From Caprimulgus europaeus (taxonomy: Eukaryota > Chordata > Aves > Caprimulgiformes > Caprimulgidae): a stretch of 64,000 nt of DNA. The position numbers and the translations under genes were made by a program. A model generated the notes under the pieces. That model was not told the origin of the DNA, searched no databases, and saw only the letters and a program-made list of their open reading frames with translations. Positions 52,801-63,072 of this stretch are shown in pieces. The first letter of the stretch is position 1, and each line of letters opens with the position of its first letter. The stretch is from positions 21,403,686-21,467,685 of the forward strand of contig OU015527.1 in NCBI GenBank assembly GCA_907165065.1. The letters are read 5' to 3'.

Positions 52801-55800
52801 GGAATACTCATTTACAGAATTTGTTTGGAATCTTATACTCCGCAGGCATCCCACACAAGATTCCAGCTAGGGACAGCAGGAGCATCTCCAGAGCCTTGCA
52901 GTCCTCTCGTTCTTATTCTGCACATACACAGGAGGCTACAGCATGAACAGGTACAGGTAGAACAATTTTTTGTATGTTGTAAATATGTCTTAAACTCTAC
53001 TTAGAATGAAAGTAAGGCCTTAACATCACAATTACAGGATTTGCGTACTAGGGCTGCCATTTTGATTTAAGCACATGTCATGCAAGAAGACAGACACACA
53101 GTAAATGCCAGGAATCAAACCCTGTGCAGCCTTCAGCAACCAGAGGAGAGCACATCACAACTGACAAAACTATGGAATTACTGCCATCAGAGACATTAAT
53201 TATGAATAACTGGCTCCAAATTTTTAAGTTCAAAGGCACAGATTTTATGTACATTTTCAGGGCATTAGCACATGGACAACTGAACACTTCTGTGTCAGAC
53301 GACATAGCCTGTTCAGAAAAATTACACTCTTTAAAAATTCATTTAGGGGGAAAAGAAACCACAAGTCTACTTGCTGTTTACCTACCAATAGCAGGCATGT
53401 TGGAAAGAGCCACATAGCTTGGGTCATGGACTATTCTGATATTGAATGTGGCCTTCATGGCAGGTTCATCAAAACATGGATAAACTGTCCTGGCATACGT
53501 TGGTTCCAGTTGAGATGCAACCAGCATACTGTATTAAAAAATACAAGATTAATCCAGCATGCTACAGCTGATCAAAATCAATACATAGTGCATAAAAACA
53601 CCAAATCAGAAAAAGCAGGAAGTGAATCACATAGATATGCAGATTTGGAGAAGGTCTGGTTATTATTTAAAGCCATAATTAAATCCCTGCACCCCACAGA
53701 CTGTTCTGTTTGGATGCTTCTAGAGAAAAGCAGCCTTTTTTAATTAGGTGTTCATTTATTTTTTCCTCATAGGCCTTTCCAGATATGTAATTTTGAATAT
53801 TTGAGCTTTTCTAGTTTGTTCATTAAGACAGAGTTGATTGAAGTTTTGCACACAGCAGGCCAGTGCTCAAAAGTGATACAATGTCCAACTTCAGCTTTGT
53901 AATTAGAATTTCTCTGTACACCTGCCCCTTTTTCTAATGCATGCACTCTTCTTTTAATTATACATTTAAAAAAAAAAAATAATAATAACTGTTAGGTAAC
54001 TGCATATGCATGCACTTGCATAATTCTGTCAAATTACATAGAGAAGAACCCCAGCAAACAGCACCAGTGCTGTCCCAGTGCACAGCCCCAGTGCACAGGC
54101 AAGCCCCAGAAAATATTCAAGAGGATCCTTTTCTACCTTGGGCTACTGAGCTTTGCCTCACATGGGGCAGATCTCTGTGATACACTGTGACAGATGCACT
54201 CCTACTGTACGAACTAACTGAACTTTGGTCTGGGGAGATGCTCAGCAAGTAAGCCTAACTGAAGTTAATCCTACTGTGTGAGGATATCAGTGAGAACTCC
54301 AGCTCAGGCTGCAGACCAGCTGATATATGGCCAAAACTGCATTAACAGCAGAAAATCTGACTACAAATCAACCACTTTATGCTATAAATATCTGCAGCTG
54401 TCAGGGTCTGTTGAGGTCTCTCTCCATAGCTGCATGGTGGTGATTGCCCCTTGAACAGGGACACCTTTCAATGTTACCTCTTCAAGGCGGAGAGACTCCT
54501 TACCTGACACCAGACACCAATGTCTTGGTAACTGACATTTTTTGCATGCTTGTAACATTTAAGATATGTATAGTAAGCTTATAATCTTTATATTCCATGC
54601 TAACTCAAAGTGTAGTCAACAGTAAAGTCCTGACCACCCATCCACCTGTACTTATTAAATATTTTACATACTTATATTTACTGATTAGAACTCAATAAAC
54701 TAACATCAGATCAGATATGTCTGAGTGATCCCTGACTCATCTCCTGCAACACACACTGGCTGGAATCAAAAGATAAATCACTGTGTACTGTGGCCAAAGT
54801 TTAAAGGAAGAGCAGTACACCTGGGCTGTTCACATTTTGGCATTTTTACCAAGATCTAGAAAATACAAAAATGCAATGGTTCTCAAAGCTCCACGCCTGT
54901 CAGCCAACTAGTAGCCAGCAGGCGGTCATACAAGGCATAATCTCCTGTTTCAGTGACCTCAACACTATCACAGGGCTAATATTTTTCATCTGTATGGGAG
55001 GTGTTCTCTAACAGTGTATTCACACCAGGCTCACAAAGGCTTACACTTAGCACAGAGACATCCCAAATGAGCCAGGAGCCAGCAGGACGGCATCCATACT
55101 GTCAAGTAACAGTATGTAATGAGTCAGATCTGCACTACACAGTGTAGTAACAACTCAGATCTACCCTATAATCACAGCATGGCTGTGGCTGATTGTGATC
55201 TGTAGCACTGAACCATGTCCCAAAACTAACGTTGCATGTTTTAAGATTCCCTTTTTTTTGGTACCTGAAATGAATCCATTAGCTTTCCATTGATATTTAC
55301 ATCACTTCACAAAAGACATACTACACCATGTGGGAGTCAATGCCACGAACAGAGTCATTTGTTTCCTGCTTCCACTGACAAAAGTCAGCAACGCTTTCCA
55401 CCCAGCTTCCAAGGCCAGCCCTCCAGGAGCCCTCTTCTTTTGAAAGATGTTTGGCTGTTGCCATTTTAACAGCTGTGCTAGCTAACTCTGCTCAAAGCTG
55501 ATCTAATAAACCCAGTGCTGAAAGCATCAGCAGCTCATCTATACTATGTTATACTCGTTCCTGATGTTAGGGAACTGAGTTAATATAAACAAGGTGACTG
55601 CACTGTATTATCAAAACATGGTCTATTTTACATTTAAAGGACATATCTGATCCTGTACCATAACAAAAGTTATGGCATTTATAAGAACCCATGTTGAACA
55701 CATGTTGATGCAAGGTGATTACTGGGACCACAACATCTATCCCTAAGTGAGGAATGGCTCGAGAGAGAGCAGCAGAGAGCAGCACAGGGTATTTGACTTC

Positions 55801-58800
55801 TTGCTTGTCACTGCAAGATCTTCCTTATGAACCTGATTCCCTGCCAGGGACAAGTGTGTGCTGTGCCAGCCACCAGCCACCTTGCTGAATGCAGCTGAAG
55901 CTCCACCTGAGACAGAAGCATCACCTCCTCTCTTCTTCTATCCTGTCCAATGACACCAAGTCACTTAAACTTCTGCCAGGGTTGCACAGGAGCAGCAAAA
56001 ATGACAGGCCACTTCATCGAGGGAACCAATCACTGGAAACACTCTATCTTCTTCCTATGGAGCAAAGTATGCTTTTGTGCATTCAGTTGTGCAGTCAGTT
56101 GCAGATTGGTTCTAGGAAAGACTAAGCAACTCCACAATTGCAAATTCACCTGCATCAGTTCAATTACTGCCTCAAGAAGCTCTTTGCCAGCAGAAACTTA
56201 GCAAATTTGCCTGCAATAAATTCTTCTTCAACAATACAAAATAGCAAATACTGGGGAAAAGCATCATGATAAAAAAGAAATACAAGGACGGATTAAATGT
56301 TATTTTTCAGCAGGACACCAAATAAAAAAGAAAAATAGGAAAGTTTCATGTGTGTTACACATATAACTGGTGTTTCAAACACACATTACCTCATATCATT
56401 TGTTGGATTTAAATTTTTTTTAAGGTGAAGGTATTAGCATGAACTGAATTATGAGCAAACTGTTTTCCACATTGCAATATTATGACAAAACAAATTACTC
56501 AAAAGGAAATTAATTTTTAAAAAAGCCTAACATTGTCTAAACAGAAAAATAAATTCCTCTCCTAAGCCTACAGTTTTATGCATAGATTTAATTTTCATTT
56601 TTCATAAGTATCATATAATGCCTCCTTTCCTTAGTAAAACAAAATCAAAGACACAGTATCTTTAAATAATGAGAAACCAACAGATAAGAGGATCTCTTAG
56701 CCTAAATCTTTGACAATTTATACTACACAGAACTCTTGTTTTCAGTTAGCATCTAAAAACAAGCAAAGGAAAATGAGGAATGCATCCTGTATAGTACATG
56801 AATGCCTAGTGGGCACGGTTTGAAATGATGAAAAACTACCATTATTGTAGAACAAATGTTTTAGGTTGATGCAAAAAAGGTTACTCTTCTAAAAATGCCT
56901 TCTCATTAAAATAACGTTATTTGTAGTACTGATAGCATAATGGGGCTTTGTGTTAACATCTATCTGATTTTGTCCACTTTAAAAATATATAAGAATTAAA
57001 CAGTAAAACAAATCCTGAAGTGACTCAAAGTAAAGAAGTTTTATAGTGAGCAAAATCCTGTTCTGTGCAGCAGCTGTCCCCAATACCCAGTCCCTTTTTC
57101 AGGTGAATAGTGCTCAATACCAACATTAAGTTAAAGAAAACACCAGACCTGTTATTTGCTCTGATTTCTGTCCCATGCCTTTAATGGTCTTACCAATAGT
57201 TTCATATAAAACAAAGCTAAGGAGAACTTCAGGTCCCCTGCTCTGAGGCACAATTAACTGTACCAACGCTGTTCTAATCCCCTTTAGCCTCATTCTAGTC
57301 ATTGGTGCAGAAGCAACTGCTAAAAATCAGCACAAATATTGTGTTCAATTACATTTTGGGATGCCTGTTAATACCAGCCCTATCCAGTGAAATATTTTAT
57401 AGCAGCTGCATAGGAGATGTGCAGAGTGGCCATCGAGCAAAATTCTCTAAGGATTTTGAAACACAGATGTGAACAGTGACATACAGCCTGCACTTTACAG
57501 TAAGTATACTCTATGGGGATCCCCTAACCCTGGCATAGTACACGAGTTCCTTCACAGCAGTGCAAGATCTACATGCAAGAACGATGCTACCACAAGCCTC
57601 CTGCATCGTATAGGTTCGAGCCAGCGATGCTGAAGAAGGCCAAAGGTGGTTTCTGTATCTTTCTGCCTACCCAGATCCTAGCATGGACTCTCACAGCTAC
57701 ATGCAGAATATAGATTTCCCACTTCAACAGGAAAGCCCTCAAATACTTAGTGCTGGTGAAATGGGAGCATCCTCCTTGTATACTTCCTTTACTCCTGCAA
57801 GGACTGCAGACATGGGCTGTGTGCTATCCATGAAGAGTGCTCTCATTGTTCAGAGTTTTCTGTTGTAGGTAAGATTGGATCAGGTGGGTAGTATAAACTG
57901 TCAACAACAATAAAAACATATGCAGTCTCCAAGAATCAAACTGATAACAAACAATTTCCATGTTGGAAATTCAGAGAAGTGTGGGATTTGGTTTATTCCT
58001 TTTTCTATAGCGGTGAGGTTAGCACTTTTGAAAATAGCTGTCTCTGTGAACACCTTTACCACACCACCTTGCCATGTGCATCGGCTCTGACTTGGATAGA
58101 GTATGGAGAGCCGTACTTTGTGTCAACTAGCTAATTCTGCCAACCTGCCAAGAGCACTGTGGGTATCTGACCAAGAAAAAAGCTGGTGCCAAAGCCCAGA
58201 CAGAATAAACATTTCAGGGACTTCACTTCTCTTTAAGATCTAGCTGTCTAATGCAAGCTCGCCCTTCTGTGCTTAAAGTCTTCTGAAATGAGAGGTCTCT
58301 AGTGGTTTCACAAGCACAAATTACAAAAACCACTCAGACATGTAGTGCATGCAAGAAATATGGGAGTCTGCATGACCATGGATAAACAGCACATCATCTG
58401 TCACAGATGGTGGTTTAAATTATTTGCCTATACAGGAATCAGACCCCACAGGTCTGCCAGATCCAGGTACAAGTCAGTTTAGAAGAGCTACAGGACAGTC
58501 TGCTGGAGATAGTGGTTTCCTCACAGAATAGTAACAGGCTTGGTACTGACAGCTGAAGTTTATGGAATATTTTTAAATCACTCCTGATCTATATAATCAT
58601 TTAGAATCCAACCTTTTCCATCATTTACAGCTTGCTAGAGATTAGTGACTATTTGCCTCAAAACATGCCTCCTCCAAAAAAAGAGGAAGGCAAAACCCCT
58701 TCAGTGTAACTGGACCCCATCAGCTTAGGAAATGACTGGTAAAGGGATGACTTAATTCTTAGTGAAGGAAAAAATAACAAGATATTGTTGCATACTCTCA

Positions 58801-61800
58801 ATTCAGAGAAAGCCTTTTTAAACCAGAAAAGAGATGAAAAAAACATTCAAGAATAACACAAATGTGGGCAGGAACAAGTAACCAAAACAATACATTATAT
58901 CTGCAATCAGTGGATTCCCTTTGATTTATTTTAGTGTCTGAACACCACTGGCATCTCTTTAACCAGACTGCAGTCTCACATTTCATTAGTGCTTTGTGAT
59001 GAGCGAAGAATGAAATGGAACACTTGTCATAAATCCTTTAAACAATTGGAAATTGAACTACACACATTATTTTAATTATTTTAAAATGTTTTTCTCTTAT
59101 TTTCTACTGTGGAAGCACAGCTGACAATAGGTTTGGGGTTTTTTGATCCTTTTGAATTTTACGCAGTCTGAATTAAAAAAAATATCATGTCTAATTCAGT
59201 GTTCTTAGATAGGACTTGACTGAATTAATACACCATCAGAAAGCACACTGATACAATCTTAAGTAATTTAAGTGCTTGTTCCTTTCTTACTTATTTGGAT
59301 TTTTTAAATTATGTAAATTAAGCAGTGTTCTAGACTTTCATTAACTCAAAAGTTGCACAAATAATGCTGTGAATGACAATCAGTGAATGAAGAATTAGGA
59401 ACTGAAGAAAAACAGAATGTATTTTGTAAAAATACTTATTGCCATACTGCATTTTTCTCCAAGGCTAACCAACTTATCTCCTTTCTCTTAAAAAAAAAAA
59501 AAAAGTCTGCATAAGTTAGATTTTCCAGATGTGGCAGACAATGGTATCAGTAAATATCTACACAAGAGCTGGCAGCTGAAAAGCCAACTCATTGTTGTGG
59601 AAAAACCACACAGTCCTCCTCCATTTCAATAAAAACTATCAACTTTATTTTGTGGTTTCTTATTACTGCTACTCATCCAGGGACTTGCATGCAAGTAATT
59701 TAATATTACCTGCTTTAAGAAGAAGACTATGAACTGCTGAGATACAGTTCATTTTTGTGGACTCATCGATAGCCTGGGAGCCATGAACACTTGAATTTTA
59801 ACTCTAGCTTTCCTTCTGACTCACTGATTGATGACCCTCAGCAATTCACTACATCTGTAATTATTAAAAGTAAAATAACTTTAAAATAAGCAATTTATCT
59901 GCCTCTCCTTTAAACACCTATTTTGACAAACTTGCCTTCCGCTGGAGCTGTTTGAATCACAATCTTAAGTTTCACTTTTCTTTAGCAAGTTCCACATCCA
60001 GAAGTTTATAATGCAATTCACCTTGAGAAGATTCCGAATAAAAAATAAATAAGCGAGCATTATTTTGAGGGTGAAAATATGTATTCGATGACTGACTGCT
60101 TGATAAGCTCACACAGCCCCAGTACTGATTCTGTAGTTCAAAAGAAAATAAAAAGGAAAGCATCCTAATAGCACTCTCTAAGGAAACCATCAGTCATTTG
60201 ATTAACAACTTCATGTGCAATAGCACCTATAAACTCCACCTGTCTGAAGTGGCCACTCATCCTATTCCACCACACTTCTGAAACTGCCCATGGTCAACAT
60301 CTCTAAACTCATGCTCAAATGCACTGCACACCCAAAATCCTGGGTCCTCCATAAATACATGCTCTCCACAGACACAAGCAGAGGAGGTGAGGAGCTATCA
60401 GTCTGCACAGACATGTGTGAGGCCAGCATAAAGACTGTGAGCTAGACTGTGGCTCCCAGGGACTGGGCACAGGTATAATTTGTGCCATGGTATGTTTCCT
60501 TGGCTTCTCCTGGACTGCTTTACAGTCTTAAATATACCTGTTAAGCCTCATGCAACGAGTTGGATGGTTAACCATCCCTTGACCGTACCAAAACCCCTGC
60601 ACAACTAAGGCAGGTGTGGCACTGACCGTACCAGGAATACCAGTTGCCTGGCCAAGGTGGGGAATGAGAGTGGGAATAATTAATCATTCTCTGATAGTCC
60701 AGGAACATAAACATATAGAACCGTAACTGGGGTAGATTGGTACCTGTGTTACTGGAAATTTGAAAATTCCAGTAACTACCAGCCTGGATGATGGCCAGGA
60801 TGGAAATTTACTGACACCTGAAGTCAACCATCTCATGACCCTATAAACAGCGGTCCCAAGGGAGACTCTTTGAGCTCTCCTGGACCACAGCATCTCCCTC
60901 AGAGTGGGCACCTCTCAGAGCTCATGAACTTTTTAAGCTGTGAAACTTGGATGACCATTGCCAAAGACCAATGACTGGACCTGGGCTGAAACCCTCCACT
61001 TCTTGAGGCTCAACCCTCACCCACTGAGAAATGCTGAGACATTTGAAGTTAATATTTCACTAAACTGGAGGAGAATTTTCATCAGGCATACCTTCATATG
61101 TATATTTTATATGTATATATATATATGCATATATTTCTATCTCTGTATTCATATCCATATCTATATCTTTGTGTGTATGTATGATCAGAAATTTTACTGA
61201 ATTAGTCAATTGTTATTAGGAAAATCATATAATCTAACCTTGTGATTTATTATAATAGGGTTAATGAACCCTAAATTGCTGCTACTTTAACTTTAAATTT
61301 CTTCTACCCCGAAATCATATAAGCCACGTAATCATATGTTAAAACACTATACTAAGATACCTACACCTAATCCCTCTAAAACATAAACTGTTGATCAAGT
61401 CTGGGATTAGTAGCTGGTTCAGTCATACCTAGGCTCCTCTCTGAGGAGTTCAGAAAGCAAGGGGGTCCACTCTGAACCTTATGATTACTCAACAGGAGGG
61501 TCTCCCTTGTCTTCTTTCCCTAATCCCTGTATAAATCACACCAACCCAATTTTGACTCAATTTTCCTTTTGTATGCTTTTCATAGTAATAGAGTGAACCT
61601 TGCCATCCAATTCTGTTAAGTCACACTTTTACAAATTAATCTTAAAATCACTTTCTCTAATATCTTTGACCGTGATTCTTTGAGCGACCTTAAGTCTTCC
61701 CATTTCCACCTGCAACAGTCTGGCACAGAGTCGAAGGCTGCCAGTTGAAGGCACAGAGAGAGATTTGAAATCGTGCAGAAAACATTGCATGACCAGTTGA

Positions 61801-62981
61801 CACAGACGTTTTCCTCACACAAAGGCTGACCCTGTCTGACAGACCCTCAGGAAGCCCGCCCAGACTAACTCCAGAGCAGCAGCTCTTCACCAGCCTCCGT
61901 AAACGAGGTCTTTACGACCATCTCAGCATCGTCTCCACAAGCCGCCACGAGCTGGTATTGTGGATCAAGTCAATCGCTGAAGAAAAGCCAGGGCAGCCTA
62001 GCTGGCGCTCTCTGGAGAGGAGAGCGACCACCACAGACCACAGACCTGAGCTCCTGACAAGTCAGGTTGGCAGCCCACGATGCAAACCGGGGGAAAGGCT
62101 GTGGACCGCACAAAGCGCGCACCCCGCTCTGGGCAGCCCCGCCGTGCGGAGCGGACCTCTCTCTCTTGCCACCCAAGGCAAAAACGAGCTGCTCCCGCAA
62201 GTGCCGTCCACCCCTGGTTCCACCTGAAACACCGCCCGCGGAGACCCGCTGCTGCGGGGCTGCAGCTGCGCCCGGAGCCGCGTCCGACGCCTCCAGGCCG
62301 AGGGTGACCCCGCCCCGAGGCCGGGGCACATGCGGGGCCGTCGACGGAAGGACGCGAGGTACCCGGGGCGGCCGCCGCCGCCTACCTGCTCCGACCCTGG
62401 TCGGTGTAGCGGGTGAGGAAGAGCCCGTCGAGGTCCTCCTCCAGCCGGCCCTGGAAGCCCAGCTGCAGCACGTAGCGGCGCCCGGCCCGGAGCCGGCCGC
62501 GCAGCTCCAGCACCACCACCTCGCCCGCCGCCTCCTGCCGCAACCCCACCACCTCCACGGCGGCCCCCGACTCAGGCAGGGGACCGCGCACGGCGGCGGC
62601 CCCGCGGCTCCGCAGCCCGGAGCTGTGCAGCACCACCACGTCCGTGTCCTGCCGGCAGCGCACCGTGATGTTCACCTGCCCGCTAAAGGCGAAGGGCCCC
62701 GCCTGGCCCGGCCGCACCCGCGGCCACAGCTCCAGGTCATAGTGGAGCGGCAGGAGGTGCCGGGTCAGGCGGCGGCCGGAGTTGGCGGTGGGAGCGGGCC
62801 CCGGCAGGGCGGTGGGGCCGGGGGTCGCGAGGGTAGGGGGCGGCGGCGGCGCCTCCTGCCGGCAGCGCCCGTAGAGGGCGGCGAGGGCCAGCAGCGCGGC
62901 CAGCAGCGCCAGCAGCAGCGCTCCGAGCAGGGCGGGGGCCCTGCGCCCCACGTACAGCCCGCGCCCACCGCGAGGACCCAT
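19712..62981 (-). CDS. LVRN: Laeverin (aminopeptidase Q), complete 20-exon gene
   Basis: A type II membrane M1 (gluzincin) aminopeptidase, expected to remove N-terminal residues from peptides at the cell surface. Twenty exons (listed separately) join in frame to 2886 nt, 961 residues plus TGA; human laeverin is about 990. Domains: short basic cytoplasmic tail (1-16), signal-anchor helix (about 17-37), Pro-rich stalk (to about 60), N-terminal beta domain (to about 265), catalytic domain with GAMEN (346-350), HELGH (382-386), third zinc ligand E405 and Tyr471, then a beta linker and an alpha-helical ERAP1_C-like domain to the end. The ATG at 62981 has G at -3 and +4; a GTG nine bases upstream is in frame but not a normal start. 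Exon structure and the ARL14EPL neighbour favour LVRN over ANPEP, ENPEP or TRHDE. Known: human laeverin is placental and has His in place of the first Gly of GAMEN. Inferred: active exopeptidase here. Confidence 0.93.
21329..21404 (-). CDS. LVRN: LVRN exon 19
   Basis: Residues 888-913: [17 protein letters not shown] then TDVQIKE. Acceptor TTACAG, donor GTAAAT, phase 0. Confidence 0.93.
22609..22749 (-). CDS. LVRN: LVRN exon 18
   Basis: Residues 841-887 plus two bases of 888: [20 protein letters not shown]. The donor is AG|GTATGG. A second donor, G|GTAAGC, lies five bases downstream but would break the frame into exon 19. Acceptor AACAG. Confidence 0.93.
23935..24105 (+). mobile_element. CR1 3' tail fragment
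   Basis: GTTAGACTCAATCATCTTGG, then GGATCCCTTCCAACTCAGGA and a TTCTATCATTCTATGG octamer-like end: the standard end of a severely 5'-truncated CR1. Antisense to LVRN, in intron 17. Confidence 0.7.
24803..24973 (-). CDS. LVRN: LVRN exon 17
   Basis: Residues 784-840 plus two bases of 841: [15 protein letters not shown] then [15 protein letters not shown], the strongly conserved C-terminal block of vertebrate M1 peptidases. Acceptor TTGCAG, donor GTAACC. Confidence 0.95.
24974..29215. other. LVRN intron 16
   Basis: 4.2-kb intron. Holds a CR1 copy (26569-27056) and an A17 run (27572-27588); otherwise AT-rich with nothing recognised. Confidence 0.7.
26569..27056 (+). mobile_element. CR1 LINE, 3' fragment with octamer tail
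   Basis: Starts in the last part of CR1 ORF2 (CAGTTCAAGAAGGACAGG) and keeps a 111-codon open stretch ([20 protein letters not shown]). Ends ATTCTGTGATTCTGTGATTC. Very close to the same region of the large CR1 at 44707-48180, so they belong to one subfamily. Antisense to LVRN. Confidence 0.93.
29216..29323 (-). CDS. LVRN: LVRN exon 16
   Basis: Residues 748-783 plus two bases of 784: [17 protein letters not shown] then KWMDNPEY. The acceptor CTTCAAG was chosen because only it keeps phase. Donor GTAAGA. Confidence 0.94.
29944..30038 (-). CDS. LVRN: LVRN exon 15
   Basis: Residues 717-747 plus two bases of 748: [14 protein letters not shown] then [13 protein letters not shown]. The acceptor is a purine-heavy TTAAAAG, but length and frame fit both neighbours. 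Donor GTAAGT. Confidence 0.88.
30895..31048 (-). CDS. LVRN: LVRN exon 14
   Basis: Residues 665-716: [15 protein letters not shown] then [10 protein letters not shown]-terminal helical repeats close to human laeverin. Acceptor AAATAG, donor GTATCA, phase 0. Confidence 0.94.
32214..32269 (-). CDS. LVRN: LVRN exon 13
   Basis: Residues 647-664 plus two bases of 665. [18 protein letters not shown] is the conserved R-x-Q-L-I-D-D start of the ERAP1_C-like domain. A 56-base micro-exon, placed by motif and phase. Acceptor CTGCAG, donor GTAAGT. Confidence 0.93.
33762..33901 (-). CDS. LVRN: LVRN exon 12
   Basis: Residues 600-646: VFPEMQV, then the M1 block [17 protein letters not shown], marking the move from the beta linker to the helical C-terminal domain. 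Acceptor TTACAG, donor GTAAGA, phase 0. Confidence 0.95.
36533..36609 (-). CDS. LVRN: LVRN exon 11
   Basis: Residues 574-599 plus one base of 600: [18 protein letters not shown] and then WLDKSS, part of the beta-sandwich linker. Too short to show as an open frame; placed by homology and phase. Acceptor GTTAAG, donor GTAAGT. Confidence 0.9.
38053..38222 (-). CDS. LVRN: LVRN exon 10
   Basis: Residues 518-573 plus two bases of 574. [17 protein letters not shown] opens the beta-sandwich linker. A second in-frame acceptor (GTAG) lies 7 bases inside, but using it would shift the frame. Acceptor TTGTAG, donor GTATGT, phase 2. Confidence 0.93.
39257..39322 (-). CDS. LVRN: LVRN exon 9
   Basis: Residues 496-517: [17 protein letters not shown], the end of the catalytic domain and very close to the laeverin consensus. 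Acceptor ATACAG, donor GTACTG, phase 0. Confidence 0.94.
39458..39523 (-). CDS. LVRN: LVRN exon 8
   Basis: Residues 474-495, beginning [12 protein letters not shown], which continues the conserved Y-x-KGA-S segment of the catalytic domain. Acceptor TTTCAG, donor GTAAGC, phase 0, 66 bases. Confidence 0.93.
39826..39969 (-). CDS. LVRN: LVRN exon 7
   Basis: Residues 426-473. LFDSITYNK contains Tyr471, at the position that stabilises the tetrahedral intermediate in M1 enzymes. The Ser/Glu/Asp-rich middle is a variable segment. Acceptor TTGCAG; the donor GTTAAA is weak. Confidence 0.93.
39970..42899. other. LVRN intron 6
   Basis: 2.9-kb intron containing an old CR1 (about 40735-41725). The remainder is unrecognised. 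Confidence 0.7.
40735..41725 (+). mobile_element. Old CR1 LINE fragment
   Basis: Covers the 3' half of the reverse transcriptase and the 3' UTR. The segment [20 protein letters not shown], then [10 protein letters not shown] and GDDTKLGEV, corresponds to RT motifs; frames are broken by indels. [13 protein letters not shown] and a GGACCAGATGATCTCCAG end follow. More diverged than the other CR1 copies, and antisense to LVRN. Confidence 0.88.
42900..43013 (-). CDS. LVRN: LVRN exon 6 (third zinc ligand)
   Basis: Residues 388-425. [19 protein letters not shown] is a hallmark M1 block. Glu405 lies 19 residues after His386, completing HEXXH-X18-E. Acceptor TTTAAG after a good pyrimidine tract, donor GTAAGT, phase 0. 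Confidence 0.95.
43014..44357. other. LVRN intron 5 (GC-AG)
   Basis: 1344-bp intron with donor CAG|GCATGT and acceptor TTTCTATTTAAG. AT-rich, no repeats recognised. Confidence 0.8.
44358..44512 (-). CDS. LVRN: LVRN exon 5 (GAMEN and HELGH)
   Basis: Residues 336-387, the heart of the active site: exopeptidase motif GAMEN at 346-350 and zinc motif HELGH at 382-386, with Glu383 as the catalytic base. The exon ends on CAC CAG (HQ) and the next base pair is GC, so intron 5 has a GC donor (CAG|GCATGT). Acceptor ATTTAG. Confidence 0.94.
45104..46918 (-). pseudogene. CR1 ORF2 reverse transcriptase, broken
   Basis: Begins at the last endonuclease motif (DHEMMKF) right at the deletion joint. It continues through [15 protein letters not shown], the finger region ([16 protein letters not shown]) and palm ([33 protein letters not shown]). 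Thumb sequence ([15 protein letters not shown]) follows. A stop, two frameshifts and Asp-to-Gly in the YADD-equivalent box (FAGD) prevent activity. Confidence 0.88.
46919..47935 (-). pseudogene. CR1 ORF1 (esterase-like), truncated
   Basis: An open stretch of about 339 codons with a Cys-containing N-terminal part ([13 protein letters not shown] ... [20 protein letters not shown], the latter coiled-coil-like). An SGNH/GDSL-type block ([14 protein letters not shown]) follows. ORF1 proteins of CR1 elements have this RNA-binding plus esterase layout. The frame runs into fused ORF2 sequence at VILSS and stops at once. No ATG is evident at the 5' end of the open frame. Confidence 0.8.
50132..50258 (-). 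CDS. LVRN: LVRN exon 4
   Basis: Residues 294-335 plus one base of codon 336. Reads [10 protein letters not shown] and then [21 protein letters not shown], typical of M1 peptidases just before the catalytic core. Acceptor TTGCAG, donor GTGAGG, phase 1. Confidence 0.94.
50640..50720 (+). repeat. Possible MIR relic
   Basis: Weak resemblance to the MIR core, with order GAAATGGATGTTCAGAG, TTTGCTGTCCAAAG, ACACAGCT. A second phrase CTTGCCCAAGGTGC is at about 50879. Confidence 0.3.
52056..52195 (-). CDS. LVRN: LVRN exon 3
   Basis: Residues 247-293, including [16 protein letters not shown] and the M1 block [10 protein letters not shown] that closes the N-terminal domain. Acceptor TTCTAG, donor GTAAAT, phase 0. 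Confidence 0.94.
52196..53385. other. LVRN intron 2
   Basis: 1.2-kb intron, no repeat or gene recognised. Confidence 0.7.
53386..53528 (-). CDS. LVRN: LVRN exon 2
   Basis: Residues 199-246 plus the first base of codon 247. It carries the conserved M1 block [12 protein letters not shown] followed by [12 protein letters not shown]. Glu207 occupies the position that contacts the substrate N-terminus in other M1 enzymes. Acceptor ATACAG, donor GTAGGT, phase 1. Confidence 0.95.
54400..54770 (+). mobile_element. Dispersed LTR-like repeat, copy 2
   Basis: GCATGGTGGTGATTGCCCC-TTGAAC, a GGCGGAGAGACTCCTTACC block, and an AATAAA in CTCAATAAACTAACATC near 54690 as in an LTR R region. The first part matches the reverse complement of 15282-15345. 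Confidence 0.5.
60539..61084 (+). mobile_element. LTR-like sequence with TATA box
   Basis: Starts TGTTAAGCCTCATGC and has CCCTATAAACAGCGG at about 60839, then a Cys/Pro-free downstream part ending in CATCAGGCATA. The layout resembles a bird LTR, but no target duplication was found. Confidence 0.4.
61085..61190 (+). repeat. AT-rich TATATG/TATCTA simple tract
   Basis: Repeated ATATGTATAT and CATATCTATATC phrases; low complexity. Confidence 0.85.
61211..61730 (+). mobile_element. Dispersed LTR-like repeat, copy 3
   Basis: Starts TGTTATTAGGAAAATCATA and has CCTGTATAAATCACACC at about 61526. AGTAATAGAGTGAACCTTGC follows, matching the reverse complement of about 15150-15171. CTTTGACCGTGATTCTTTGAG lies near the 3' end. 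Ends uncertain. Confidence 0.45.
62386..62981 (-). CDS. LVRN: LVRN exon 1
   Basis: Encodes residues 1-198: Arg-rich N-terminus, a Leu/Ala membrane anchor at about 17-37 and a Pro-rich stalk. The start of the M1 N-terminal beta domain follows (LPLHYDLEL near 62-70). The exon is very GC-rich and lies in the CpG island. It ends AGCAG before donor GTAGGC, phase 2. Confidence 0.92.
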
Positions 62982-63072
62982 CCCCGGCACTCTGCACCGC
63001 CCCGCGGCCCGTACCGGCCGATACTTACGGGGCGGCGGCGGGGGGCAGTCAGCGCGGCTGAGGGCGGGACGA

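Larger units (their letters stand above)
53529..62385. other. LVRN intron 1
   Basis: 8.9-kb first intron. Holds LTR-like sequence at about 54.4-54.77 kb and 60.5-61.7 kb, an AT-rich simple tract at 61085-61190 and an A-run near 59490. No nested gene recognised. Confidence 0.65.

Noticed and set aside
62982..62990. In-frame upstream start for LVRN nine bases before the chosen ATG
   Set aside because: The codon is GTG, not ATG; the ATG at 62981 has good context.
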